Positions 50,164-58,726 of a DNA stretch of 64,000 nt are shown here, piece by piece. The notes below the pieces were generated by a model. It did no database searches. It was not told where the DNA came from and saw only the letters and a list, made by a program, of their open reading frames with translations. The stretch lies in contig JBBPIJ010000003.1 in the NCBI GenBank assembly GCA_038040395.1, positions 230,522-294,521 of the forward strand, given 5' to 3'. The DNA comes from VAXT01 sp038040395. Lineage in GTDB: Bacteria > Actinomycetota > Thermoleophilia > Gaiellales > Gaiellaceae. Position numbers and translations under genes: made by a program. How positions within the stretch are numbered: position 1 is the first letter of the stretch; each line of letters starts with the position of its first letter.

Positions 50164-51573
50164 TTGAGGGGAGCGCGGAACAGGCTCGCCGCGGTCGCGG
50201 CGGCTCTCGGCCTGCTTCTCGTCGCGAGCGGGTCGGCGGGAACCGTGCTCGCCACTCCCATCAGCAGCGACCCGTACACGAACCCGGACAGCCAGCACGC
50301 GACCCAGGTCGAGCCCGACTCCTTCGCCTTCGGGAGCACCATCGTGACGGCAATTCAGACGGGCCGGTTCGTCAACAGCGGCGGCGCCAGCAACATCGCG
50401 TGGGCGACCTCGACCGACTCCGGGCGGCACTGGCGGACGGGCGTCCTCCCCGGCACGACGGGCCACTCCGGCGGCCCGTGGGCGCGGATCAGCGATCCTG
50501 CCGTCGCCTACGACCCGGCCCACGATGTCTGGATGATCTCGAGCCTGGTCTTCGGGTTGGCCTCCTCGCCGCGCGGTGCCCCGAGCGCCGTCCTCACGAG
50601 TCGCTCGACCGACGGGGGCCTCACCTGGCAAAACCCGGTCACCGTCTCGCTCGGAGCAAACAACTTTTACGACAAGAACTGGATCACGTGCGACACCTGG
50701 GCGTCGAGCCCGCACTACGGGAACTGCTACACGGAGTGGGACGACTTCGGGCAGGGCGGCGTGCTGCTGATGAGCACCTCGACCGACGGCGGGCTCACGT
50801 GGGGCCCGGCCATCACGCCGGCCGGAAGCCCATCCGGCCTCGGCGGCCAGCCGGTGGCCCAGCCGAACGGGAATGTCGTCGTGCCCTACGAAGGCGGCGC
50901 CGGAATCCGCTCGTTCCGGTCGACCGACGGCGGGGCGAGCTGGACGGCGTCGGTTCCGGTCGCGAACGTCAGCGAACACCCCGTTGCCGGAAACCTCCGC
51001 ACGTCGCCGCTTCCGTCTGCCGAAGTCGACGCAGCCGGCAAGGTCTACGTCGTCTGGCAGGACTGCCGGTTCCGGACGAGTTGCTCCGCGAACGACATCG
51101 TCATGAGCACCTCCACCGACGGCGTCACCTGGACGGCGGTCACGCGCATCCCGATCGATGTCGTGACCAGCGGCGTCGACCATTTCATCCCGGGAATCGC
51201 CGTCGACAGGGCCACATCCGGCAGCAGCGCCCACCTGGCGCTCGGGTACTACTACTACCCGGTCGCCAGCTGCATCGCGAGCACGTGCCAGCTCACGGTC
51301 GGCTTCGTCTCGTCGCTCGACGCAGGCGCCACCTGGACGCCTTCGACGCGGGTCGCCGGTCCGATGAACCTGTCCTGGATCGCGAACACAGACCAGGGCC
51401 GCATGGTCGGCGACTACATGTCCACGTCCTTCACGGGCGACGGCAAGGCCCATCCGGTGTTCGCGATTGCGAAGCCGCCCACCGGAAGCGTGTTCGCGGA
51501 GCGGGCGGCGAGCGCGAGCTTCGACATCACCGCTCCGCCAAGCCCTCTAGGCGAAACGCGCGCGAAGGGCTAA
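50164..51573 (+). CDS. Exported Asp-box (sialidase-like) protein, first of a tandem pair
   Basis: A 469-residue secreted protein. TTG start after GGGGGAACGAGG, signal peptide to about residue 30, then the paralogue block TQVEPDSFAFGSTIV and a beta-propeller with Asp-boxes (STDSGRHW, STDGGLTW, STDGGASW, SLDAGATW). Conserved cysteines (ITCDTW, YGNCYTEW, DCRFRTSC, SCIASTCQL) probably form disulfides. The closest relative is the next gene. No classical sialidase catalytic set was identified, so enzymatic activity is unproven. Confidence 0.82.
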   Translation: MRGARNRLAAVAAALGLLLVASGSAGTVLATPISSDPYTNPDSQHATQVEPDSFAFGSTIVTAIQTGRFVNSGGASNIAWATSTDSGRHWRTGVLPGTTGHSGGPWARISDPAVAYDPAHDVWMISSLVFGLASSPRGAPSAVLTSRSTDGGLTWQNPVTVSLGANNFYDKNWITCDTWASSPHYGNCYTEWDDFGQGGVLLMSTSTDGGLTWGPAITPAGSPSGLGGQPVAQPNGNVVVPYEGGAGIRSFRSTDGGASWTASVPVANVSEHPVAGNLRTSPLPSAEVDAAGKVYVVWQDCRFRTSCSANDIVMSTSTDGVTWTAVTRIPIDVVTSGVDHFIPGIAVDRATSGSSAHLALGYYYYPVASCIASTCQLTVGFVSSLDAGATWTPSTRVAGPMNLSWIANTDQGRMVGDYMSTSFTGDGKAHPVFAIAKPPTGSVFAERAASASFDITAPPSPLGETRAKG

Positions 51574-51606
51574 CATCGAGCCGTGGGGGAAAGAGGGCTG
51601 AGGGGA

Positions 51607-53097
51607 GTGAGAACCTGGGCCGCTGCTGCGACACTTGCCGCATGGCTCCTCGTCGTGTCGGCCGGATCGGCCGGAAGCGTGCTTCCGACGACGATCAGCA
51701 ACGACCCGTACACGAACACGGGCCCCCAGCACAGGACGCAGGTCGAGCCCGACTCGTTCGCGTTCGGCCAGACGATCGTCGCTCTCACGCAATCGGGGCG
51801 GTACTACGGCGGAGGCGGCGCGAGCAACCTCGTCTACGCCAGCTCGCAGAACGGCGGACGGACGTGGACGACCGGCGGCCTCCCCGGCACGACTGTGAAC
51901 CAGGGCGGCCCGTGGCCGAGGATCAGCGACCCGTCCATTGCCTATGACCCGCAGGACGGCGTCTGGCTCGCTCTTGGCCTCGGGATCGACTCGGGAGGAA
52001 CCGGCCACATCCTGCTCGTCAACCGCTCCATCAACGGTGGCGTGACGTGGACGAACCCGGTCACCGCCGCGGAGTCGACCGGAAGCTTTTGGGACAAGAC
52101 CTGGATCACGTGCGATACCTGGGCCGCGAGCCAGTACTACGGCAACTGCTACATCCAGTACGACGACAACACCGCCGGAAACGCGATGCGGATGGTCACG
52201 TCAACCGACGGCGGCCTCACCTGGGGCCCGATTCGCACCCCGGACTGCTCCTCCGGGCTCGGGGGCCAGCCCGTCGTCCAGCCGAACGGAACGGTAGTCG
52301 TGCCCTACTCGAACAACGGCGGCGCGATCAGCACATTCCGTTCGACCGACGGAGGCGCCAACTGGGGCGGCTGCACCACCATCGCCAGTGTGCAGGAGCA
52401 CGGCGTGGCGGCGAACATCCGGACCTTCGCGCTTCCGTCGGCCGAGGTCGCCGGCGACGGCAAGGTCTACGTCGCCTGGCAGGACTGCCGGTTCAGGGCG
52501 GGCTGCCCCGCGAACGACATCGTCTACAGCACGTCGCTGGATGGGCTCGCCTGGTCTTCCGTGACGCGAATCCCGATCGACGCGACAGGTAGCGGAGTCG
52601 ACCACTTCCTGCCCGGGATCGCCGTCGACAGGGCAACGTCCGGCGGCTCGACCCATCTCGCGGTCGGCTACTACTACTTCCCGAACGCGGCCTGCAGCGT
52701 GAGCACGTGCCAGCTCACGGTCGGGTTCACCTCCTCGCTCGACGGCGGGGCGACCTGGACGGCAGGGCGGGCGCTCACGGGGCCGATGAACGTTCCGTGG
52801 ATCGCGTTCACGAACCAGGGCTACATGGTGGGCGACTACATCTCGACGTCGTTCACCTCAGACGGCAAGGCTCATCCGGTCTTCTCGTGGGCGAAGGCTC
52901 CTAACTCCGGGCCGGCCACCTCGTGCTACCCGAGCAACATCACGGTCTGCAACCAGCGCATGGCGAGCGTGAGCATCGACATCACGGTTCCGTCGGTCGC
53001 CGTGGCCAAGTCCGAGACGGGGCCGGTCTTCCTACAGCGCACGGGCCAGAAGCGCACCTTGCCGAAGCGCTCGGCGCGTCTCGTCACAGCGAACTAG
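51607..53097 (+). CDS. Exported Asp-box (sialidase-like) protein, second of a tandem pair
   Basis: A 496-residue secreted paralogue of the preceding gene, alike through the whole propeller (TQVEPDSFAFGQTIV, WITCDTWAASQYYGNCY, DCRFRAGCPANDIVYSTS, STCQLTVGFTSSLDGGATW). The C terminus is longer and basic (RTGQKRTLPKRSARL). The 5' flank of both genes also matches (GTGGGGGAA(A/C)GAGG), so the duplication included the leader. GTG 51607 gives a clean signal peptide; GTG 51583 is an alternative. The last four bases overlap the convergent hydrolase. Confidence 0.82.
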   Translation: MRTWAAAATLAAWLLVVSAGSAGSVLPTTISNDPYTNTGPQHRTQVEPDSFAFGQTIVALTQSGRYYGGGGASNLVYASSQNGGRTWTTGGLPGTTVNQGGPWPRISDPSIAYDPQDGVWLALGLGIDSGGTGHILLVNRSINGGVTWTNPVTAAESTGSFWDKTWITCDTWAASQYYGNCYIQYDDNTAGNAMRMVTSTDGGLTWGPIRTPDCSSGLGGQPVVQPNGTVVVPYSNNGGAISTFRSTDGGANWGGCTTIASVQEHGVAANIRTFALPSAEVAGDGKVYVAWQDCRFRAGCPANDIVYSTSLDGLAWSSVTRIPIDATGSGVDHFLPGIAVDRATSGGSTHLAVGYYYFPNAACSVSTCQLTVGFTSSLDGGATWTAGRALTGPMNVPWIAFTNQGYMVGDYISTSFTSDGKAHPVFSWAKAPNSGPATSCYPSNITVCNQRMASVSIDITVPSVAVAKSETGPVFLQRTGQKRTLPKRSARLVTAN

Positions 53098-53744
53098 CGC
53101 GTCGCAGAGACCGGAACCGCGGCCTCGAGCCACGGCCTGAGATCGGCCAGGAACGCCGGATCGACGGTGTGCGGAAGCGGCGACTCTCGATACGTGACGT
53201 CTGCGCCCGCCCTCTCGAGTAGCTCCTTGGCCTGGCGGCCCCACTCGACTCCGATCACAGGGTCGTACGCGCCGTGCCCGATCGCGATCGGAGGCAGAGG
53301 GCGGTCGAAATCGAGCTCGAGCCCTTCGACCGTGGGCAGGAAGCCGCTGAGCGCGATCAGCCCCGCCGGCCGGGGGCGGTCGGCGCCGAGACCGAGCGTG
53401 TAGCTCATCATCGAGCCCTGGGAGAACCCGCCCAGAACCGTGCGTTCCGGAGGAATGCCCGTCTCGGAGGCGAGGCCGTCGAGAAACGCGGACGCCAGCC
53501 GGTAGGACGGCATGAACGTGTCCGGCGGCGGATAGCCGAGCTCGCCGAGCACGTACCAGTGCGCCCCGCCGGGCGGCACCGAGAGTGGCCCTCGTGGAGT
53601 CACGCCGAGCAGGCGCCGCTCGGGGTCGAGCGCGTCGAGCAGTGAGAAGAGATCGTTCTCGTCAGTGCCGCGGCCGTGGAACAGGACGAGCGCGCCCTCG
53701 GGCTCGCCCGCGGCAGGCCGCGTCCTGTAGACGAGCTCGCTCAG
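53094..53744 (-). CDS. Alpha/beta hydrolase (carboxylesterase/phospholipase family)
   Basis: A 216-residue serine hydrolase with FHGRGTDEND (oxyanion region), the nucleophile elbow GGFSQGSMMSY, an aspartate in YDPVIGVEW and the catalytic histidine in PLPHTVDP. It resembles YpfH/carboxylesterase-2 proteins often found beside MhqO-type dioxygenases, as here. No ATG, GTG or TTG lies near the expected N terminus; a CTG at 53744 overlaps the dioxygenase stop (CTGA) and is the best start, which would be unusual. Confidence 0.85.
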   Translation of the reverse strand: MSELVYRTRPAAGEPEGALVLFHGRGTDENDLFSLLDALDPERRLLGVTPRGPLSVPPGGAHWYVLGELGYPPPDTFMPSYRLASAFLDGLASETGIPPERTVLGGFSQGSMMSYTLGLGADRPRPAGLIALSGFLPTVEGLELDFDRPLPPIAIGHGAYDPVIGVEWGRQAKELLERAGADVTYRESPLPHTVDPAFLADLRPWLEAAVPVSATR

Positions 53745-54664
53745 CGCTTGGCCCAGCTCTCCCGCGGGTTCGGGAGCGGCGTCAGCACCGGCTCGACCTG
53801 ATCGCGGAGATGCTCGAAGTCCGGCGGCAGCGACAGGCGCTCGCCGAGGGTCTCCAGCGGCTCGTCCGTCGTGAACCCCGGCCCGAGCGTCGCGATCTCG
53901 AAGAGAACGCCGCTCGGCTCTCGGAAGTAGATCGACTTGAAGTAGAAGCGGTCGATCACGGGAGTCGGCGAACCGCCGCCCTCCCTGACCCGCTGTTGCC
54001 ACGCCTCGTGCTCCTCGGCGGGCGAGGACCACGCAACGTGGTGGACGGTGCCGGCTCCGGGAGTGCCTCGCTCGCTCGTCTGGTCGTAGGCGTAGAACGA
54101 TCCCCGGCGCTCGCCGCGCACCTCGAAATCGCTCTCGCCGCGAGGCTGGAAGGCGAGAGTGCCTTCCAGAAACGCTCTGCTCGCCTCGGGATCGGCCGTG
54201 TAAGCGCGCACTCCCTCGAACCCTTGCAGCGCGAGCTCGGCTGGAATGTCCGGATTCTCGGCGACGAGCGGCTCGTCGTCGATCTCGACGACGGCGAGCT
54301 CGAGCCCGAGGCCCTCGGGATCCGAGAACGTGAGGCGCCCGTCGGAGCGCGAGACCGGGACGCTCTCGCCCCGCAGCCGCTCCTCCCAGAAGTCGAGCGC
54401 GTCCTCCGAGGCGACTCGCCAGACGACGCGGTTCACCATGCCGGCCCCCGCGCGACCGGGCCTCGCGCCCGGGTACTCGAAGAACGTGATGTCGGAGCCG
54501 GCAGAGCCGCGCTCGTCGGCATAGAAGAGGTGGTACACGGTCGGGTCGTCCTGGTTGACCGTTTTCTTGACGAGGCGCAAGCCCAGCACGCGGGCGTAGA
54601 AGTCGACGTTTCCCGGCGCGTCGCCCGTGATCGCGGTGACGTGGTGGATTCCCTCGAGGCGCAT
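53741..54664 (-). CDS. Ring-cleaving dioxygenase / VOC protein (MhqO-like)
   Basis: A 307-residue protein with two glyoxalase-type halves: IHHVTAITGDAPGNVDFYARVLGLRLVKKTVNQDDP and TVHHVAWSSPAEEHEAW, with ligand residues His in each half and Glu in VLFEIAT. Bacillus MhqO/MhqE homologues act with a hydrolase (MhqD) in quinone/hydroquinone resistance, matching the coupled hydrolase downstream. The ATG at 54664 is set by the domain start and a GGGAG ribosome site. Confidence 0.88.
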   Translation of the reverse strand: MRLEGIHHVTAITGDAPGNVDFYARVLGLRLVKKTVNQDDPTVYHLFYADERGSAGSDITFFEYPGARPGRAGAGMVNRVVWRVASEDALDFWEERLRGESVPVSRSDGRLTFSDPEGLGLELAVVEIDDEPLVAENPDIPAELALQGFEGVRAYTADPEASRAFLEGTLAFQPRGESDFEVRGERRGSFYAYDQTSERGTPGAGTVHHVAWSSPAEEHEAWQQRVREGGGSPTPVIDRFYFKSIYFREPSGVLFEIATLGPGFTTDEPLETLGERLSLPPDFEHLRDQVEPVLTPLPNPRESWAKR

Positions 54665-54779
54665 CTGGCGGCTCCCTGGTCGCTTTCCTTCTAGGAGAAC
54701 GAGAACCCGGCGATCGTATTCCGGCCGGGGGCCGCGGACGTCGATGCGCCGGAGGTCTCCGAGTGCCACAATCACCGCA

Positions 54780-56162
54780 GTGACCGCCGGCGTCGACGCG
54801 ATCCAGATCGATGAGACCGCCTTTCGTGGGGACGTCGTTTCCCCCGGGGATCCGGGCTACGACCTCCATCGCAAGATCTGGAACGGCTCGTTCGACAAGC
54901 ACCCGGCGCTGATCGTTCGCTGCGCGGGCGTCGCGGACGTGATCGCCGCGGTGAAGTTCGGCCGTGAGAGCGGCCTGCCGGTCTCGGTGCGGAGCGGTGG
55001 GCACTCGTTCCCGGGCCTGTCGGTCGCAGACGATGCATTGATGATCGACCTCTCGCCGATGAAGGGCGTGCGCGTCGATCCGGAGAGCCGCACCGCCCGG
55101 GTACAAGCCGGCGTCCTGCTCGGTGAGCTCGACAGGGAAACACAGGCGTTCGGGCTTGCGGTCCCCTCCGGCATCGTCACGCACACCGGAGTGGCCGGGC
55201 TCACGCTCGGAGGCGGGATCGGCTGGATCCAGCGCAAGTACGGGCTATCGATCGACCACCTCGTCTCGATGGATCTCGTGACCGCCGACGGAGAGTTCGT
55301 GAAGGCAAGCGCGGACGAGAACGCCGATCTCTTCTGGGGCCTGCGCGGGGGCGGCGGCAACTTCGGGATCGTCACCGAGTTCGAGTTCCGCTGCGTCCCG
55401 CTGGGGACGCAGGTGCTCGCAGGGCCGGTGTTCTGGCCGATGGAGCAATCCGGCGACGTCCTTCGCTTCTATCGCGACTGGGTCGCCGAGGCGCCCGACG
55501 ACTTGATGACGATCGTCGTCCACCGCAAGGCGCCGCCGCTGCCGTTCGTCCCCGAGGAGCTGCACGGGAAGCCGGTCGTCATGGTCGTGTGCTGCTGGGC
55601 CGGCGACGTGGAGGAGGGGGAGAAGTTCATCCGACCGCTGAGGGAGTTCGGCTCACCGGTCGCCGACGTCTGCGCGCCGAAGCCGTACTTGACGCACCAG
55701 GCGATGCTCGACCCGGGCTTCGTGCCTGGGCGTTGGTACTACTTCAAGAGCTGCGACGTTCCGGAGCTGAGCGACGAGATCATCGACATCACGGTCGAGC
55801 GCTCGCTTCAGATCGACTCTCCGCTGACGTCGTTTCCGATCTGGCAGATGGGCGGGGCGCTCGCCCGCGTCGGGGACGACGAAACCGCGTTCAACGGGCG
55901 CACGGCGGGCTTCACCTACAACATCGGCGCGTGCACGGAGACGAGCGAGGGGTTCGACGAAGAGCGGGAGTGGGTGCGGAGCTTCTGGTCGGCGCTCGAG
56001 CCGTGGCACGAAGGCGTGTACGTGAACTTCCTCGGCGACGAGGGGGCCGATCGGGTTCGGCAGGCCTACGGGCCGGAGAAGTACGACCGCCTGCGAACCC
56101 TGAAGCAGAAGTACGACCCGGACAACTTCTTCCGGATCAACCAGAACATCTCGCCGAACTAG
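54780..56162 (+). CDS. FAD-linked oxidase (berberine-bridge-enzyme family)
   Basis: A 460-residue flavoprotein. The PCMH-type FAD domain has VRSGGHSFPGLS, where His75 is the likely 8-alpha FAD attachment, and HTGVAGLTLGGGIGW. The cysteine used for a second covalent link in bicovalent members is not at the expected position, so mono-covalent binding is predicted. The C-terminal BBE motif is YDPDNFFRINQNI. Substrate unknown; probably an oligosaccharide or secondary metabolite. Start uncertain (GTG 54780 or ATG 54744). Confidence 0.88.
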   Translation: MTAGVDAIQIDETAFRGDVVSPGDPGYDLHRKIWNGSFDKHPALIVRCAGVADVIAAVKFGRESGLPVSVRSGGHSFPGLSVADDALMIDLSPMKGVRVDPESRTARVQAGVLLGELDRETQAFGLAVPSGIVTHTGVAGLTLGGGIGWIQRKYGLSIDHLVSMDLVTADGEFVKASADENADLFWGLRGGGGNFGIVTEFEFRCVPLGTQVLAGPVFWPMEQSGDVLRFYRDWVAEAPDDLMTIVVHRKAPPLPFVPEELHGKPVVMVVCCWAGDVEEGEKFIRPLREFGSPVADVCAPKPYLTHQAMLDPGFVPGRWYYFKSCDVPELSDEIIDITVERSLQIDSPLTSFPIWQMGGALARVGDDETAFNGRTAGFTYNIGACTETSEGFDEEREWVRSFWSALEPWHEGVYVNFLGDEGADRVRQAYGPEKYDRLRTLKQKYDPDNFFRINQNISPN

Positions 56163-56218
56163 CCGTAACCAGCCTCCTAACGTTCTCGCGGGCAACCCCG
56201 GTGCGAGATCATCGCGGC

Positions 56219-57145
56219 ATGGAATCGATCCTCGGGGCGATCGGAGGGACGCCGCTCGTCCGGCTGAGTCACTGCGCGCCCTCGAACGGGGCAGAGCTGT
56301 GGGTGAAGCTCGAGTACCGCAACCCGACCGGGTCGATGAAGGATCGAATGGCTCTCGCGATGATCGAAGGCGCTGAACGCGACGGTCTGATCTCCGCAGG
56401 CGACATCGTTGTCGAGTACACGGGCGGCAGCACCGGCCCCGCGCTCGCGCTCGTTTGCCGCGCGAAGGGATACCGAGCTCTGATCGTGATGGCGGACTGC
56501 TTCACCGAGGAGCGCTTTCAGCTGATGCGCGCGCTTGGGGCGGAGATCGACGTGATCCCGTCCGTGGAAGCCCGGCCGAAGGTGACCGCGAAGGACATCG
56601 AGAACATGGTCGTGCGCGCCGCGGAGCTCGCGAGGGCTCCGGGCCACTACGCGACCGACCAGTTCAACAACCCGTACATCATCCCCGACCACCGCGATCG
56701 CCTCGGTCGCGAGATCTGGGAGCAGAGCGACGGCCGCGTGACCGCGTTTTGCCACGGCATGGGCACGGCGAGCTCGGTCATGGGCGTCTCGGACGCGCTC
56801 AAGCCTCACGGCGTTTTCATCCAGGCTCACGAGCCGGCGTCGTCGGCCGCGATCGGCGGCGGCGAGCGCGGCCCGTTTCTCATCCAGGGGTGGACCGGGC
56901 TCGTGATGCCGCACTGGGACCCCGAACGGGTCGACCACCTCGAGCCGATCGGCGACGACGAAGCGGTCGAGATGACGCTTCGGCTCTCGCGCGAAGAGGG
57001 CATCTTCGCGGGTATCTCGAGCGGGGCAAACGTCGTCGGCGCGCATCGTCTCGCCGAGCGTCTCGGACCGGAGGCCGTGATCGTGACGCTGGCCGTCGAT
57101 ACGGGGTTCAAGTACATGAGCGTCAGCCCATTCGCCGAGCTGTAG
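56219..57145 (+). CDS. Cysteine synthase-family PLP enzyme
   Basis: A 308-residue fold-type II PLP enzyme. The Schiff-base lysine is Lys41 (GSMKDRMA); the phosphate/substrate loop reads YTGGSTGPALA where O-acetylserine sulfhydrylases have TSGNTG; GISSGANV is intact. The altered substrate loop suggests it may not be a standard O-acetylserine sulfhydrylase; cystathionine beta-synthase-like or other beta-replacement activity is possible. Transcribed alone after the FAD oxidase. Confidence 0.85.
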   Translation: MESILGAIGGTPLVRLSHCAPSNGAELWVKLEYRNPTGSMKDRMALAMIEGAERDGLISAGDIVVEYTGGSTGPALALVCRAKGYRALIVMADCFTEERFQLMRALGAEIDVIPSVEARPKVTAKDIENMVVRAAELARAPGHYATDQFNNPYIIPDHRDRLGREIWEQSDGRVTAFCHGMGTASSVMGVSDALKPHGVFIQAHEPASSAAIGGGERGPFLIQGWTGLVMPHWDPERVDHLEPIGDDEAVEMTLRLSREEGIFAGISSGANVVGAHRLAERLGPEAVIVTLAVDTGFKYMSVSPFAEL

Positions 57146-57160
57146 GCGGTAGGTCAGCAC

Positions 57161-57244
57161 GTGCAAGCGTCCGCGGGCGTTCGCTCGCTCGATCAGCTCG
57201 ACGGGTATCTGGTCGAACGCGGTCTTCCGCCGCGCGCCGTCTGA
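57161..57244 (+). other. 27-codon ORF, possible gene remnant
   Basis: GTG-started frame with protein-like composition (VRSLDQLDGYLVERGLPPRAV) between the PLP enzyme and the NlpC/P60 gene. No ribosome site. It may be the tail of a decayed gene or chance. Confidence 0.2.
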
Positions 57245-57256
57245 GCGGCGCGATCC

Positions 57257-57808
57257 TCAGGTGCGAGCGATTCGCCGAACGCCGATCAGCGCACGACCGT
57301 AATGCGAGTTGCCGAGCCGGACGACCTGTACTCGCGTCCCGGAATGCGGCGCGTGCACCATGCGCCCTCGGCCCACGTATATGCCGACATGGCCGAGCCC
57401 CCAAAAGAAGACCAGGTCGCCCGGCTTCATCCTGGAGCGGGCCACGCGCCGACCCTCGCCATAGAGTGCGTACGAGCTGTGCGGAAGCTTGATGCCGAGG
57501 CGTCCATAAGCCCAGTAGACGAGCCCTGAGCAGTCGAAGCCACTCGTGGGCGAGGTTCCTCCCCAGTGATACGGCACGCCGACTGCCCTGAGTGCGATCG
57601 TGGCTGCGCGTTCCCCAGTCGTTCGTTTGGGAGCCGCTCGCCTCCGATGGCGTGGCGCCGTCGGGCCAACGGCCGCGGCGGCACTCTCTGCTCCGCCGAG
57701 GACAGGCGCGGCATCGCCCGAGAGGCCGAGCGGCATCGAGCCGGCGCAGCCGACGGCGCCCGCGGCAAATGCGAGCGCCAGCAACAGAGTGCGGGGGCGG
57801 CTTGGCAT
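57257..57808 (-). CDS. NlpC/P60 lipoprotein (cell-wall hydrolase)
   Basis: A 183-residue predicted lipoprotein: signal ending AGAVGC with lipobox Cys21, an Ala/Pro/Arg-rich linker, then an NlpC/P60 domain with catalytic Cys93 (GFDCSGLVYW), His140 (LGHVGIYV) and a third polar residue at His152 (VHAPHSG). It would hydrolyse peptide crosslinks in peptidoglycan at the outer membrane face. The domain is a compact, full-length P60. Confidence 0.92.
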   Translation of the reverse strand: MPSRPRTLLLALAFAAGAVGCAGSMPLGLSGDAAPVLGGAESAAAAVGPTAPRHRRRAAPKRTTGERAATIALRAVGVPYHWGGTSPTSGFDCSGLVYWAYGRLGIKLPHSSYALYGEGRRVARSRMKPGDLVFFWGLGHVGIYVGRGRMVHAPHSGTRVQVVRLGNSHYGRALIGVRRIART

Positions 57809-57978
57809 ACAGAGGAAACGAAACGGCGGGCTGCAAAACGCGTGTAGGCGCAGCCCTGGCTGTTCGTTGACCGTCGGATCGTAGTCGGGATCGCGACGCT
57901 GTCCACCCCCAGTTGCGCGGCTTTGGCTCTACGAGGGGGTTTGCTGTCGAAACGAGGCCGTTGCGTTACCGGCCTGCG

Positions 57979-58647
57979 TCAGGCCGAGTCCCGGAGCTTC
58001 TCGAGACCGTCGAGCAGTAGGTCGAGCCCGAGCTCGTAGGCGTTCACATCGTCGTGGTCATCCTCCATGTGTTGCAGGGCGTGCTCGGTGAAATGGGGGA
58101 ATTCCGCGGCGAGCTCCCCCCGGGCGAAGCTCGCCGCAATGTCCCCGAACTGCTCCGGGTCGACCGCCAAGTAGCTCAGCACCTGGTCCGTGTAACCCAT
58201 GATGTAGCTCTCGATGATGTGATAGCCGTGATACGTCTGATCCTTCGAGAAGCCCGCGTTCCGGAGGCATCCGAGCAGCGAGTCGCCGTAGCGCAGCCGC
58301 GCGGGACCGGGCTTCTGACGCATCCGGAGGGCGGGCACCCACGGGTGGCGCAACAGCGCCTCGTGGACCGAGATCGCAATCTCACGGATTTCGGTCTTCC
58401 AATCAGCCTCGCCGGTTGGCACGACGACCTCGCCCCACGCGGCGTCCATGATGGCGTCCAGGACGTCGTTCTTGTTGGCGACGTGGTTGTAAAGCGACAT
58501 CGCCTCGACCCCGAGCTCCTTGGCGAGCTTGCGCATGCTGAGGGCCTCGATCCCGCCCTCGTCGGCGAGTTTGATCGCCGCGCGCAGTACGCGCTCTCTG
58601 CTCAGGGGCCGCCTACGCCCTGGTCGCGACTTGGTTTCCTTAGCCAT
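57979..58647 (-). CDS. TetR-family regulator (TetR C-terminal type)
   Basis: A 222-residue repressor. Basic leader (KETKSRPGRRR), HTH about 15-60 (LSMRKLAKELGVEAMSLYNHVANK), and a C-terminal domain like tetracycline-repressor class regulators (LLRHPWVPALRM, GYHIIESYIMGYTDQ). It is divergent from a quinone-oxidoreductase-like gene across an operator-rich gap. The ATG at 58647 keeps the start outside the operator; an ATG at 58665 would be within it. Confidence 0.9.
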   Translation of the reverse strand: MAKETKSRPGRRRPLSRERVLRAAIKLADEGGIEALSMRKLAKELGVEAMSLYNHVANKNDVLDAIMDAAWGEVVVPTGEADWKTEIREIAISVHEALLRHPWVPALRMRQKPGPARLRYGDSLLGCLRNAGFSKDQTYHGYHIIESYIMGYTDQVLSYLAVDPEQFGDIAASFARGELAAEFPHFTEHALQHMEDDHDDVNAYELGLDLLLDGLEKLRDSA

Positions 58648-58663
58648 CTGATTGGGCCTTGAC

Positions 58664-58709
58664 ATGCTTACGGCGTACGTTTAGCCTTACGCTATAAGCA
58701 TACAGTGTA
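58664..58709. promoter_or_regulatory. Operator region between divergent tetR and oxidoreductase
   Basis: Two near-identical sites, TACGGCGTACGT and TACAGTGTACGT, begin 32 bases apart (58669, 58701), about three helical turns. Each starts with a TACnnnGTA dyad. Nested with them is a perfect 7-bp inverted repeat ATGCTTA/TAAGCAT (58664-58670, 58695-58701). The arrangement fits two TetR dimers covering both promoters. Confidence 0.65.
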
Positions 58710-58726
58710 CGTGAGAGGAGAGACAG

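Noticed and set aside
53094..55184. Single 696-residue minus-strand protein
   Set aside because: Only its last 216 residues look like a protein (hydrolase); the rest is a shadow of the dioxygenase and of the FAD oxidase on the other strand.
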